A stretch of DNA of 64,000 bases from Gordionus sp. m RMFG-2023. Lineage: Eukaryota > Nematomorpha > Gordioida > Chordodea > Parachordodidae. The stretch spans positions 11,851,882 to 11,915,881 of the forward strand of contig NC_088778.1 in the NCBI RefSeq assembly GCF_954871325.1, written 5' to 3'. The position numbers and the translations under genes were made by a program. Positions 25,501 through 34,629 of this stretch are shown here, piece by piece. A model generated the notes under the pieces. That model ran no database searches. It was not told where the DNA came from and was given only the letters and a program-made list of their open reading frames with translations. How positions within the stretch are numbered: position 1 is the stretch's first letter; each line of letters begins with the position of its first letter.

Positions 25501-26139
25501 AATCAACTCCTTTTACAAAATCTAGCCGACAATGGAAATGACATCTTAGAAATTGAAATAAATGAAATTGCCAGCGATCGAAATAACGCATCTAATCTCG
25601 CTGGTAGTAGTACAGTCGAGAACCTTAGCTGTATCATCAATAATCCAATTAGGCCTATTATCGAAACGCCTAGTTCTGGTCAGTCATCTTCCTCTAGTTC
25701 CATGCTAATTACGTCATCTACCACTTCGACATCTTCCCCCCTCTCTTTTTCTTCTGCTAATAACAGTAATCTTATTTTTAACGTCAACAATAACAATAGT
25801 TATAACCTTTTAGCCTCGCAACCCCATGTTCAAAATAATAATCGGGCACTCTTAGAACGCTCCGTGAGTGATACCAATCAATCTTTATTCGATACCAATA
25901 CTCTATTCAACACGAGAGATTCGAATTTTCTTACGACCACCACCCCTAGTTCTGGTCCATATTCGCTCCCTTTCCCTATCGTTCAATCCGTCAACTCACT
26001 CACAAACAGAAATATTAATACAGGAAGTGATTTATTAACTAGTGATGTGACGAGCAATTTAAACGATAGTCCAGCTGTTAGAGCTTACACATCGCAATAT
26101 CTTAATGAACTCGCTTTTTTTCGGAAATGGCAGCGGTGA
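7570..26139 (+). CDS. BTBD9: BTBD9: BTB/BACK protein with two discoidin-like domains
   Basis: Eleven exons: 7570-7757, 7810-7945, 9785-10015, 16788-17052, 17446-17632, 21673-21765, 22186-22305, 22552-22661, 23267-23456, 23880-24066, 25261-26139. The sum is 2586 nt, an exact multiple of three (861 aa), and all phases match. Order: BTB (about 30-140; YSDVVF, FHAHKFILASRSEYFR), BACK (about 145-270; RDSFCSPEVGIFLAV), a first F5/8C-like domain (about 280-430; LLDGDTQNYDLDRGF, RIVGTHNTVN), a second (about 450-580; NGDIKNYDWDSGYTCHQLG, RIEGTHNTANE, HCVHFECP). BTBD9 is a proposed Cullin-3 substrate adaptor linked in animals to sleep, dopamine and iron handling. The last exon adds about 280 Ser/Asn/Thr-rich residues, far longer than the vertebrate tail (total about 610 aa). 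Introns range from 52 nt to 6.8 kb; the longest hold transposons. Start chosen at the only ATG before the BTB fold. Confidence 0.96.
8278..8674. mobile_element. hAT MITE in BTBD9 intron 2
   Basis: Ends TAGGGATCTACCAATATC and GATGCACCCCTA form imperfect inverted repeats. They are flanked by GAAATATC (8270-8277) and GAGATAGC (8675-8682), an 8-bp duplication matching at six positions. It is a relative of the copy at 235-941 in the opposite orientation. The diverged duplication suggests an old insertion. Just upstream, near 8212, a TAGTGTTGTCAAGGG stretch looks like a lone end of the TAGTGTTG MITE family. Confidence 0.65.
9144..9268. mobile_element. Short MITE, AGGCTGT ends
   Basis: AGGCTGTACCCTAAAT at the left and ATTTAGGACACAGCCT at the right are inverted repeats of about 16 bp around an AT-rich core. 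No clear target duplication is seen, so the superfamily is undetermined. It lies in BTBD9 intron 2. Confidence 0.45.
9426..9638. mobile_element. TAGTGTTG-family palindromic MITE
   Basis: Left end TAGTATTGTTAAGGGGCTCG and right end GAGCCGTTTAACAACATTA are inverted repeats of the family seen at 20749, 36962, 41351, 60401 and 61751. Flanking octamers GGTCAATC and TGTCACGC match at five of eight positions, consistent with an old hAT-type insertion. It lies in BTBD9 intron 2. Confidence 0.7.
10016..11224. other. BTBD9 intron 3, left part
   Basis: AT-rich intron without genes. Around 10450-10560, CCAACCAACATTTAAAAAT and similar degenerate motifs resemble those at 49250-49600, perhaps pieces of one repeat family. 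Nothing else is recognised. Confidence 0.4.
11233..13630 (+). mobile_element. hAT transposon (2.4 kb) in BTBD9 intron 3
   Basis: The element is bounded by the perfect 8-bp duplication CACCCATG (11225-11232 and 13631-13638). Its terminal repeats are TAGGGGTGGGACCAATA and, read inward from the right, TAGGGCTGGGAACCAATA. Both ends carry dense subterminal ACCAATACCAATA repeats, likely transposase-binding sites. The interior encodes a hAT transposase relic. The perfect target duplication argues for a fairly recent insertion, although the coding region is already broken. It is inserted in the sense orientation relative to BTBD9. Confidence 0.93.
11690..13085 (+). pseudogene. hAT transposase with BED finger and C-terminal dimerisation domain
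   Basis: Pieces appear in the canonical order but in several reading frames. A BED-like finger (KIWEFYTTC, then CKKKY and H) lies at about 11715-11790. The RNase H-like core has TMDIWSSPNKIPFMGITIHY (11815 on), LDNASNN near 11995, CHILHLAV near 12070, and IPTRWNSTYQMLERA at 12247 on. The hAT dimerisation region near 12870-13060 reads DWWKLNKNRYPVLSKIARDY and then the SSSERAFS motif. In a live element it would bind the ends, cut and reinsert. Frame changes near 11960-12240, 12490 and 12720-12790 show the copy is dead. Confidence 0.85.
13639..14935. other. BTBD9 intron 3, middle part
   Basis: AT-rich with no gene. At 14876-14930 there is a short CGGATC/CCGATTCGAT patch that looks like a piece of a hAT subterminal region. 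Confidence 0.4.
14944..16197 (-). mobile_element. Internally deleted hAT, TAGGCCTA/ATTCGAT family
   Basis: Ends TAGGCCTACAAAAAAACGAA and, from the right, TAGGCCTAAAACGAATT are inverted repeats. They are flanked by CTCCGAAC (14936-14943) and CTCCTAAC (16198-16205), an 8-bp duplication with one mismatch. Subterminal ATTCGATTCGA motifs occur near both ends. On the minus strand near 15380-15460 a relic reads GSSVSCERLFSIGTIMI, the hAT C-terminal dimerisation motif. It therefore derives from a hAT whose transposase ran leftward, antisense to BTBD9. Confidence 0.87.
16206..16787. other. BTBD9 intron 3, right part
   Basis: AT-rich; nothing recognised apart from the acceptor at the end of the intron (CGCTCAG before exon 4). 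Confidence 0.4.
17053..17445. other. BTBD9 intron 4
   Basis: GT-AG intron of 393 nt splitting a valine codon. No repeat or gene is seen inside. Confidence 0.7.
17633..18230. other. BTBD9 intron 5, left part
   Basis: AT-rich, with a poly-G run near 17675-17684. No gene is recognised. Confidence 0.4.
18235..20114 (-). mobile_element. piggyBac transposon (1.88 kb) in BTBD9 intron 5
   Basis: Both flanks are TTAA (18231-18234 and 20115-20118), the piggyBac target site. Terminal repeats are a perfect 13 bp: CCCTGTATTGCAT from each side. A near-copy of the right terminal region (GTATGTGGATTTAAATACAC followed by TATGCAATTAAGG) sits inside the left end at 18349-18383, and a weaker one at 20006-20040; these look like internal transposase-binding repeats. 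The transposase runs on the minus strand, antisense to BTBD9. Confidence 0.95.
18485..19678 (-). pseudogene. piggyBac transposase (DDD), nearly complete
   Basis: The start is ATG at 19678-19676 (MNCGDIPNDSEDS), followed by an acidic N-terminus interrupted by a probable intron of about 45 nt around 19541-19590. Recognisable blocks: KPKKWGYKVFLICGDDG near 19270-19310 (first catalytic Asp region), KLFFDNWFSS near 19090-19130 (second Asp), MVGVDLMDSLLSLYRI at 18964-18917 (third Asp), then KWYHRILFHMFDMLLINSW. The C-terminal cysteine finger is CKMPGC and CKKCGVYLC near 18530-18600, with the stop at 18487-18485. In-frame TAA stops after NNELGKK and after EIYSG (near 19220-19480) disable it, and further shifts lie near 18970 and 18660. 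Length and ends are those of a full element, so decay is limited. Confidence 0.87.
20119..20516. other. BTBD9 intron 5, segment between piggyBac and hAT remnant
   Basis: AT-rich; no gene or repeat recognised. Confidence 0.4.
20749..20934. mobile_element. TAGTGTTG-family MITE, nested
   Basis: Left TGGTGTTGTTAAACATCTCC and right AAGCCGTTTAATAACACTA form diverged inverted repeats of the TAGTGTTGTTAAACGGCTC family. No target duplication is evident. Confidence 0.6.
21121..21294. mobile_element. CAGAGACCTGCA-family GC-rich MITE with 8-bp TSD
   Basis: Ends CAGAGACCTGCA and TGCAGGTCTTTG are inverted repeats, flanked by a perfect 8-bp duplication ATATATAC (21113-21120 and 21295-21302), which places the family in hAT. 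The core carries GGCCGGGCCG-type GC boxes, standing out against the AT-rich surroundings. Nested in the hAT remnant inside BTBD9 intron 5. Confidence 0.88.
21906..22163. repeat. Tandem duplication, about 120-bp unit
   Basis: The unit beginning AAATAGTATTAGAAAATGTG occurs at 21906 and 22025, and starts a third time at 22145 before diverging. It contains GGTTAGGTTGAGAAATTAGA and TTCTTATATCAGATTTGTAT. The copies are nearly identical, so the duplication is recent. It lies entirely in BTBD9 intron 6. Confidence 0.9.
24146..24358. mobile_element. GGAAAATAATTCCCC-family inverted-repeat element
   Basis: The left end has GGAAAATAATTCCCCAG followed by an A/C-rich run. The right end carries the inverted motif several times (GGGGATTTTTATTCCGGAG, AATTATTTTTTACC). 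The same motif family builds the ends of a larger segment at 32988-34629. It lies in BTBD9 intron 10. Superfamily unknown. Confidence 0.55.
24367..25260. other. BTBD9 intron 10, right part
   Basis: AT-rich; no gene. A GC-richer patch at 24910-24960 (GACTCGATTTACCCGAGCCC) may be a MITE scrap. Confidence 0.4.
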
Positions 26140-26806
26140 TTCTCATTTTTGCAATCAAATTTATTTTGCCAGCACCTTTTTAATCTAGACAATTCTCCCG
26201 TCATTACCTTTAAAAAATAGTTTATTTATTGAATCTTATTTCGATATTGTTGTCATAGAAATGTTATTAAATTGGAATTATCTTTACCCTTTGATAAAAC
26301 ATAAAATGTATTTTATTGTATTTAGTATTAATTTTCGAAAACCGATTTTCATAAGCACCTATAATTATTGATATTATAATTCTAGTTTGTAATGATTTTT
26401 TTTTGCCTTTTTTTGTTTTTAAAATAATATACAACTTATTTTTCTTAAATTGTTAGTTTTTTCTTATAATGGATTATTTTAATATGTTTAAATTATTCAA
26501 AAAAAAATTATTATCATAAATACAGACAAAATAACTTATTTAAAAGCTCTATTTATATATTTTTGAATTAATTATTATGGAATATACGATAATATTATAT
26601 ATATAGTACATATTTTAAATAAAGTGTAATTTTTTAAATAATAAAACGACAATCTTACTATTTATATAAGTATTTTCCTTCATCCAATAAATAAATGGGT
26701 CCTTCGTTTTGACAACGCTTCTTTTTTAGAACAGAAATAAGATAAGAATAATTAATATATTGCATGTTTTTGAGTAACGACATGTAAAATAAAAATTTCA
26801 AATTTT
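26140..26806 (+). other. Presumed BTBD9 3' untranslated region and flank
   Basis: AT-rich sequence after the BTBD9 stop. An AATAAA at 26618-26623, about 480 nt downstream of the stop, is a plausible polyadenylation signal; it is not distinctive in such AT-rich DNA. Confidence 0.4.
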
Positions 26807-27359
26807 TAGGGCTCTGCCGATCCACATATTTTTCACCGATCCGATCCGACATTTTCTGATATTGCTTCAAACCCGATCCTATATTTTTACTGATTTTTAA
26901 TCACCCCCGTTTGAACTAAATGTAAATAAGAAATCAATATATTTTATGCAAAAAATCGAATTATGAATTTAATTTAATATTTTATTTCTACAATTAAGAC
27001 TATAACAAAAAAATATATATTTAATAATATATCCATTTTATGTTAGTATGAATTATAAAATTGTAATATTTAATATCAACCCCCCCCCCCCCCCCCCCCA
27101 TAAGCCAAAAAATTCAGATGCCGGATATATTTTTCAAAAATATTATTGTTTATATTAATTTATATTTGTTAATATTTATTCGTATCTCATATTAAATATA
27201 TATTTAATTACATTTATTATCATATTTATCTACAAAGTTATTTTATCAATTAATTTCTATTTCAAGCTTTCCGGCGTAATATTTACTTATTATTTTCAAA
27301 TTTTTAGTGGCGTAATATTTATCTACCATTGTCAAATTTCTAGTCAAGTAATAATTATT

Positions 27360-28737
27360 TCTGAACTTCTTGTCCAACAGGGAAAAAGAAATTGCAACCT
27401 TGTCCAACGAGATCTCTGCCATCAAGCAGTAACAGCTTTTAAGGAGTTAGAAGAGCCAATTATTTGCTATTACTGAAATATCACAATGGCCTGAAAGAAA
27501 TATTTCCTCAGAAGCAAGAAAATTATTGGATTTAATGCTTATTCCAAATTTTATTTCTCATTAGAATGTATTATTTAATTATACAACTATTTTAAGTATT
27601 ACTTTTCAAAAACATGACATTGACTTGATTAAGAAGATGAGAATAGCGGAAAGCATTTTATCAGAAACCATGGAAATTAGGGCTAATGTTGATGAAGAAT
27701 TTCATATTTTATATTTTATTGTTGAGTCAAAAGCAGAGCTATACTTGTTTAATATTTGTCTCTCGACTTGTAGCAAGGCAAGCTCATCGTTAAAACAATA
27801 TAAGATCAGTAGAAGAGTATATCTTAAATACAGATACATTTATAACCCAAATAAATGAATTTTTAATTCATCATGCAACACTTACTAATCTGCAAATATT
27901 ACTTCCACAAAAGCCTTCCCAACTTTTTCAGATGGTGATAGAAAAAAAATATTTGTTAGATTTTTATTATGAAGATGTTAAAGTATCTTATGATGCCTTA
28001 CTATCTGAATAACTATGTTTATAAGATTATCTATGGTTGATATAGTCCCAAAAAATTTTATGGATGCTCTGCATTATTTCAAACACATTTTAGATTAAAT
28101 TCCCAATGTATTAAAAGGGTTTATAAACTCTTCCCATTAGTAAACTAATGAGAGAACATTCTCTTTTTTAAGAAGAATAACAGAGGCCTGCAAAAGTACC
28201 ATTTGCAGGGCACGGCCCGGATTTTTTTTAAAGATTTTTTACGGCCCGGCCTGGGTATTTTAAAATAATTTTCAGGCCCGGCCCGGCTTTTTTTTTAGGC
28301 CCGACTCGGTTTTTTATTAAATTTTCAGGCCCAGCCCGGCTTTTTTTAAAATAAAATTTTCAGGCCCGGCCCGGATTTTTTTAAAATAAATTATATTTAT
28401 TTTTGATTTTTATAGCTAATAATAACAATTTCAAATATAGGCTGTTTTAAAGAATACAGCCCGGATTGGGTGTTTTTTTTAAATAATTCAGGCCCGGCTT
28501 GGGTGTTTTTAAAAAAATTTCGGGCCTGGCCCGGGTATTTTTAAAAAAATTAAAATACTATCCTGCCCGGGGGCCTGGCCTGCAGGTCTCTGAAAAACAT
28601 ACCAAGAAGTACAACATCTGAAAGTAGATTGAAAGGTTTGGATCTTTTGAATATTCATAGGCATTTGACGACAAGCAAGGATGAGATAATTGAAAAATTA
28701 GCTCAATCACAACGAAGATTGGATTTTACATTGTAAA
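27360..28737 (+). pseudogene. Nested hAT transposase relic, plus strand
   Basis: Translated pieces include SQWPERNISSEARKLLDLML (27478 on), a TNERTFSFLRRI motif near 28140-28178 (hAT dimerisation region), and LKGLDLLNIHRHLTTSKDEI ending RRLDFTL and a stop near 28735. The last two pieces are separated by a 412-bp GC-rich MITE at 28181-28592. This belongs to the ZMYM1-like hAT lineage, like the relic at 1370-2410. Stops and shifts are frequent. Its right end may be the CTGCTTACGCGCCTG motif at about 28977-28992; the left end is not resolved beyond the C-run at 27080-27099. Confidence 0.65.
28181..28592. mobile_element. CAGAGACCTGCA-family GC-rich MITE, nested
   Basis: Ends CAGAGGCCTGCA and CTGCAGGTCTCTG are inverted repeats. 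The interior has several GGCCCGGCCCGG-type boxes separated by A/T runs. It splits the transposase reading between LRRI and the following TYLRS-like segment. Flanking octamers AAGAATAA and AAAAACAT match only partly. Confidence 0.8.
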
Positions 28738-29397
28738 TATATAACATACAAAATGCAATTATTCCTAAGAAACTTTTTGTGTAAAGGCTCAAAAAGATCA
28801 AATTTCTATTTTGGGTCATTTAAGTGATTCTTTACATATAATTTTTTTATAATTCACATTAATTTAAAATTGTGTATTAGAAATAGTTATTAGTCCTAAT
28901 AAATTTATGCTTGATATTTTAAAAAAACAAAAATATTTTTTTAAAAATTTTATTATCCCCCCCCAGACCAAATTCCTGCTTACGCGCCTGCTCCTGCCGT
29001 ACTGAAGGCAGACTCAGATGATTCCGCAGATAACGCATTTTGCAAAATTATCTTTGTCTTTTGTAAAATATTTCTATAACTCAGATACCATATTTTAAAA
29101 AATTCTTATATTTAAAGTATAAATAAAAATATCGGCGTTATTTAAAAAGATATAAAATAAATAAAACTTTGGGTGTTCCTTTCTATTTTTATTAAAAAAA
29201 CTTTTAAAATATTATAAATCTATTTTAAAAAAGAAATATATTTTTAAAAATTATTTAGAAAATATTATAATAATGTAAAATAAATATACATAACATAAAA
29301 TAAAATAATAAAAAAAAGAAAAGAAAATTAAAAATTTTGGAAAACGCTAAATATCTACCGATCCGATATTTAATATCGGCAAAGCCCTACAAATTTT

Positions 29398-30300
29398 GAA
29401 TATCCCTCCCTTTATACTCTAGTATCATTTCCAAAAATTATAATGGTTAAATATAATCCAATAGAAAGAGGGATGGATTTCTTGTTTGGCAGGCCGTTAA
29501 CAAAATGATATAGATAGATTCTTTATAGAAAATCAATTTTAGATACAGATACAAGTATCTTATTAAAAACATCAGCAAGATATTTGAATCTTTTGCAAAA
29601 TAAAGATATCTTAGATACAAGATACTTTTATGAAAACATTTATCTATTCTTTCTACACAATAATAGATGAGGAGTCAAGAATCTCGTGGTTTGTTAAAAC
29701 AATATCATCGCCTTTCCACCAAATTGCTATAAAGGATTTGTGTTTAACCTAACATAAGAGTGGAATTGAAAAGATGTATGAACCAACCAAAGAAATATCA
29801 TATACATATATGTGTTGATTGTTTCAACAGGCTGATAAGTAAATTCCAAATAAAATACATCAAAGTCTATGGTTTATTCCTTCAAAGTTACTATTTCAAA
29901 TTGTTTATATTTATTTAAATTAACTAAAACACAAGCTAATTACATGATATTTCGACAATTATAATAAATTGTTCTTATTTATATGATTCTGATTAAACGC
30001 CAAAAGAGTTATCATTATAACTAAAAAAAATATAACAAATACAATCAAAAAATCTAAATTACCTAAACATAACTATTATTATACCCAGTAAACTGGGTCC
30101 AACGGACTATCCAAAATGTTGAACAATAAAATTTAAATAAATCTGTTATATCTAGTATAACGGAAAAAATGACAATTTATAGCGAACCTTGCTATTAAAA
30201 TGCGAAAGTATTTATTCTGAAAAGTTTTCAATGTTTAGGCCATGTCCTAGTTCGACTTATTAATAAACACCTGGCTAAATAGCCTAAAAAGTAAAAGGGG
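29398..30300. other. AT-rich intergenic region
   Basis: No gene or defined repeat is recognised. Confidence 0.4.
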
Positions 30301-31560
30301 GAAAACCAAAATACTAAAAATAACAATGCCACCATCAAAAAATGTTTATCTTAGTCTAAACAGCAATAAGTATCAAGAATAAGTCAAACCAAAAGCAGCT
30401 TTACTGCTTTATATATTTAATCCGTTTTTTAGACAGTATATACAAAATAAAGCAGGGTTCTGGACCCGAAATCGGGTTCTAGAATTTTAAACTATTTAGC
30501 GGAAATTTTGATAACAGGAACTAACCTTATTTCCTAAAAGAGGTCCGAACCCGCCCGGGTCCATATTACACCGGATTTGATGGTTTGCCCAGTCAGTTTC
30601 TGTTTTATCTGTTGTTTCAAAATGCTCAACCAAACAGTTTAAAATTTTTGAGCCCGCATTTGTGTCCAGAACCCTGAAAAAAACATTAGAGAATAAAAAA
30701 AAAGGGAAAATATCTAATTTGTGCTAATATTTAGTGCTTGACTAGCACTTATTAATTCATCAATTATTTTTGTGAAACACAATAAAGAAACCGAATTATA
30801 AAAAAATGAAATCTAAGACATCATGTTTCAAATATGAAGTAAGCCTTGACCAATTCTAAAATTTAACCCCAACCTACATTTTATTGCTTTCATCTGTTTG
30901 GTAGACGGGTGAAAGGATTGGCATCACGCCGAAATATAGATTTTCTAAATATATGTGTTGCTTTATAAATTAGTGACTTAAGTCAATTTTGCCAACCTCA
31001 AAATGATAACCGAATTATACGACAAATAAAAACTATAATATCACGAACTCAACCAAACTTCTTGAAGAATAACTCTAAACTTATATCAATAATTAGTAAG
31101 TATTTAGCGCATTTTAATATAAGAAAAAAATAACAAGAAATATTAGCATCATGCAAGTGCTAAAATGAAGCACTAAATGTAATGGTGCGCATACTGATAA
31201 ATACTATTCATCAATCGCGAAATAAAAACTATAACAGCATCCCTTAGGATGAGTTTTAAATTTCGGATTAAATTGCCATTCAAAAATCAATTACATCTAA
31301 ATATAAGGTTTCTTTTTACCCGATTGAAAATATTTTTGAATTTTATAGATATTACTTTTTCGGTTTATTTAATAGATATAAAAGAAAAATAATTATATTA
31401 TAAAACGCTGTCCTAAACATGAAGTTTGCCAAACTTTTGAAACACTAATTCTAGAGCTTAGACCAATATCTAATGCTTAATTAGTATACATTTTAGTTCA
31501 ATGCAACATTCTGTTTGGTAAACCTTATAAGTAAAAAGTTATTAGAAAATTTCTTTAACT
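30300..31560. repeat. Degenerate array of about 200-bp units
   Basis: Blocks such as ACCGAATTATA, AAATAAAAACTATAATA, CAAACTTCTTGAA and TTAGTGCTT recur at roughly 200-bp spacing (near 30787, 31008, 31199 and 31380) with heavy divergence. This looks like an old tandem array; unit borders cannot be set by eye. Confidence 0.4.
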
Positions 31561-31810
31561 GGTAACAAGATTCAAGGTGGAACTAAAAATATGGAAGCAT
31601 TAAAGCAAGTTAGAATCAAAAAAATTAAATAAACGAAATATAAAATTAATACCATCATTATTTCAACTTTTATTTTATTTTAACATGAGAGACTTGATGC
31701 CTTTTCACCATTTAGAAATATCAATTGGAGTTTATAGATATTGAATAATTATTTAGTAAAAATATTTCACTATTATTTACAGTAGGCGTATTGAAAATCT
31801 AGAAATTCTT

Positions 31811-32121
31811 GCAAATTCTTATAACATAAGTTATTTACAGCACCCATTTTTTTTTAATTTTGAAAGACCTGATTTTGTCGTTCCAGTATGTATATAATAC
31901 CTACATTGTGAATTTCTGACGATTTTACCACGTTTAATTTATATTGATTTATGTATAAATCATATTTTCAAATAAATTAAAAAGTACACTAAAGAGCATG
32001 CCAAAATTGTCTAAAAATCACAAGATACGTATTTTATGCATTCAGGAAAATGAATCAGCAAAAATTGGGTCTTTCAAAATTAAAAAACATGCTACAAATA
32101 ATTTTATTTTTAAAAATTTGC
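31811..32121. mobile_element. MITE with terminal inverted repeats of about 55 bp
   Basis: GCAAATTCTTATAAC and TTATTTACAGC plus TTTTAATTTTGAAAGACC at the left are mirrored at the right as GGTCTTTCAAAATTAAAA, GCTACAAATAA and AAATTTGC. The core is AT-rich. No target duplication was identified. Confidence 0.65.
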
Positions 32122-32383
32122 TTAAAAAAAACTGGGTCAATGAAGCAAACCCCTGAATTTGTTAAACCCTAAGAATTTCAATGGGAGATTTGGGGGGGGG
32201 GGGGGTTAAGAAATTTTAGTCATCACTCTTTTTTAAGAAACTATTGTATTTGGAAAAAAATGAATAAATATTCTTTTTTTCCTAATTTAAAACAAGATTT
32301 GTGAAATTTCAGTTATTAATGACATTTATACAAATTTATAATTGTAAAATAAAATATCTTTATATTCATACTTCGTGTTTATC

Positions 32384-32685
32384 GGAGATCTGCAGAGGTA
32401 GCATTTGCAGGGCCTGGCCCGGGTTTCATATTTTCAAGCCCGGCCAGGATTTTTTTACCCCATATTATATTTATTTTTAATTTTTATACTTAATAATGGC
32501 GATTTAAAATATTTGGCTTTAAAATATACCGCCCGGCCCCGGTATTTTTTTAAAAATAATTTTTAGGCCTGACCCGGGTATTTTTTTAAAGAATTTTTTA
32601 AGCCCTACCAGGATATATTTAAAAAACTAAAATACGCCAGGCTAGTGGACCCGGGCCGGCTTAGGGCCAGACCTGCTGGTCTCTC
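32384..32685. mobile_element. CAGAGACCTGCA-family GC-rich MITE
   Basis: The left end is GGAGATCTGCAGAGGTAGCA and the right end CCAGACCTGCTGGTCTCTC. The core is made of GGCCCGGGT and CCGGCC boxes separated by A/T runs, as in the other copies. The target duplication is not clear. Confidence 0.7.
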
Positions 32686-32860
32686 GTAGTCGTATTTATT
32701 AAATTTATGTTTGGAAACTAAAAATAATTTCACACGTTTATTGCCTTTTCATTATTATTTTTCTATTAACAATTAATAATTTGTGTGTGCCTTTTTATTA
32801 TTTTTCCTATGGGTCTTTGTATATTATCCTGGTCAGAAATTATAAAAATTACACAGGCGC

Positions 32861-32980
32861 GTAATCAAGGAGGAGGGGGGGGGGGTGATCAATCGTAAAT
32901 TTGCTTGTTCTCTCGTTAATATCATTTAAGCTAATAGAAATATCCCTCTACACTCTCCTCCCCCTTACCCCCCCCCCAAC
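32861..32980. other. Lone hAT-type end with poly-G and poly-C runs
   Basis: CAGGCGCGTAATCAAGGAGG followed by a G-run resembles the terminal repeat whose mirror image ends near 28992 and near 47332. No partner end with a matching duplication was found, so this is probably a solo end. Confidence 0.35.
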
Positions 32981-32987
32981 GGTAAGC

Positions 32988-34629
32988 GGAAAATAATTCC
33001 CCAGAAAAAAATCCTAGAAAATAATTACCTGGAAAAAAATTCCCATAGAAAATTATTCACCGGAAATAAATTCCCCATTTTTTAGATTTTAAATTAAATA
33101 TAGGGGAAAATAAATCCCCGAATAATTTTTTTTTAAATTATCAAAAATAACCTCGTCGCTAAAATAAAGAAAATATTTCTAAAAAATTATATTCAGTATT
33201 TTCTGAACGATGAGTATTTATTCTCGACGTTTGAGGATTTTCTTTGAGAATTTCTGTTTTAACTCTAAGCGATTAAATAGGGCAATCTTAAATTATGAGA
33301 ATTGATAAATCCGTTGATAGCTTTGATACTTTATAATTTAGAAGATAGCATAAAAAGTATAGATTTGTGACATCTTGGAAAGAAAACATAATAGATTTTT
33401 ATAGAAATAGGTGAAAATTATAAAAGAGTTATTACAATTTAAAATTTAAAAAAAAGGTGGAAACATTGTTTCATATATCATTTTAATAAAATAAAAATAT
33501 AATTAAATCTTTTCTGTAAATTTTTAAAAAAATTAGCAAAATAATAATTATGAGATTTCAAATATATAATACTCAGTGCTGATAATCACCTCTGAAATAA
33601 ATGTTTTTGCTTTTGACAGCATTTAATTTAAATTGGGCAGTAAAAAATATAATTTAGAAAGTTTTATATTGATTTTGTATTCAGCCAGTTAAATTCTTAT
33701 AGTAGGCATTAAACATTTCAGTGAAATAATTTTTATCAAATAGAGGAGACCAGATTGAATTACAAATTCCTATTTCGCCACAAAATTTATATATATAATT
33801 ATATCAATTAATAGCCCATCATTAGCTTATAAATAAAAAAGGGCCTAAGAGTATAAAAATCATGCTATTATTTTTGCCAACTAATGACAAATATCGAATT
33901 ATGACATAGAACACTATATATTTTATATTCTAAAAATTATAAGAAAAAGACTTCATAACAAAATTATACCAATTAAAAAATTGGTCGACTATTTTTGAAT
34001 AAATATTTTTTTAAAAATAAAATTTTCAATAAATACCTAAAGGTTGATGAAAATATGCAAAGGAGAACTAGATTTATTTAACTTTCATTATATTATTTAA
34101 ACAAATCTTCCAGGGAATTGAATATAAAAATCATTTGATTTAATTAGAGTAGTGCAAATCTGGGTAAAAAATGGTATGAATTTACAAATCCTGGCCAAAA
34201 TAAAAAATCTGGACTGGCCATTATCATTACTTAGCATATAATATATTTTGCTTAATATCACAGGGACTAGGTATCCAATTCGTTTATTTTATAAAAATTG
34301 TTTTGTTTAATTTTAACCAAACCTGAGTTAGGGATGATAGGCCATAACATTATACATTATATTGGTTAGGGTTAATTAATAATAATTTAAAAATTTGATT
34401 AGGTTTAATATTAAGCACTAGTTATTATTCATAATTTTGTTTGACAATTTTATTTGGGAAGTGTTTTCCCCCATTTTATTAATTTTCTAAGAATATATTA
34501 TTTTATAGGATTAAAAAAGGGGGAATTATTTTCTGTGGGATTTTTTTTCCCTGGGGATTATTATTCCGGGGAATCTTTTTTCTGGGGAATAAATTTCGGG
34601 ATTTTTTTCCGAGGAATCATTTTCCTAGA
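32988..34629. mobile_element. Long GGAAAATAATTCCCC-family segment
   Basis: At 32988-33120 the motif GGAAAATAATTCCCC and variants (GGAAATAAATTCCCC, GGGGAAAATAAATCCCC) occur about five times. At 34450-34629 the same motif recurs five to six times in inverted orientation (GGGGAATTATTTTC, GGGGAATAAATTTC). The 1.3 kb between is AT-rich with no coding signal. The arrangement is that of an element with tandem motifs in its inverted ends; a 213-bp relative is at 24146-24358. Confidence 0.55.

Larger units (their letters stand above)
26807..29389 (-). mobile_element. hAT element with 8-bp TSD and nested insertions
   Basis: Ends TAGGGCTCTGCCGATCCACA and, from the right, TAGGGCTTTGCCGATATT are flanked by the perfect duplication CAAATTTT (26799-26806 and 29390-29397). 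Subterminal sequences align end-to-end with the 597-bp MITE at 2900-3496 in the opposite orientation. A BED-finger remnant lies near 29030-29095 on the minus strand. The middle (about 27080-28992) is foreign: it carries another hAT transposase on the plus strand, bounded by a C-run of about 20 and by CGCGCCTG. The original core appears to have been replaced or displaced by that insertion. Confidence 0.88.
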
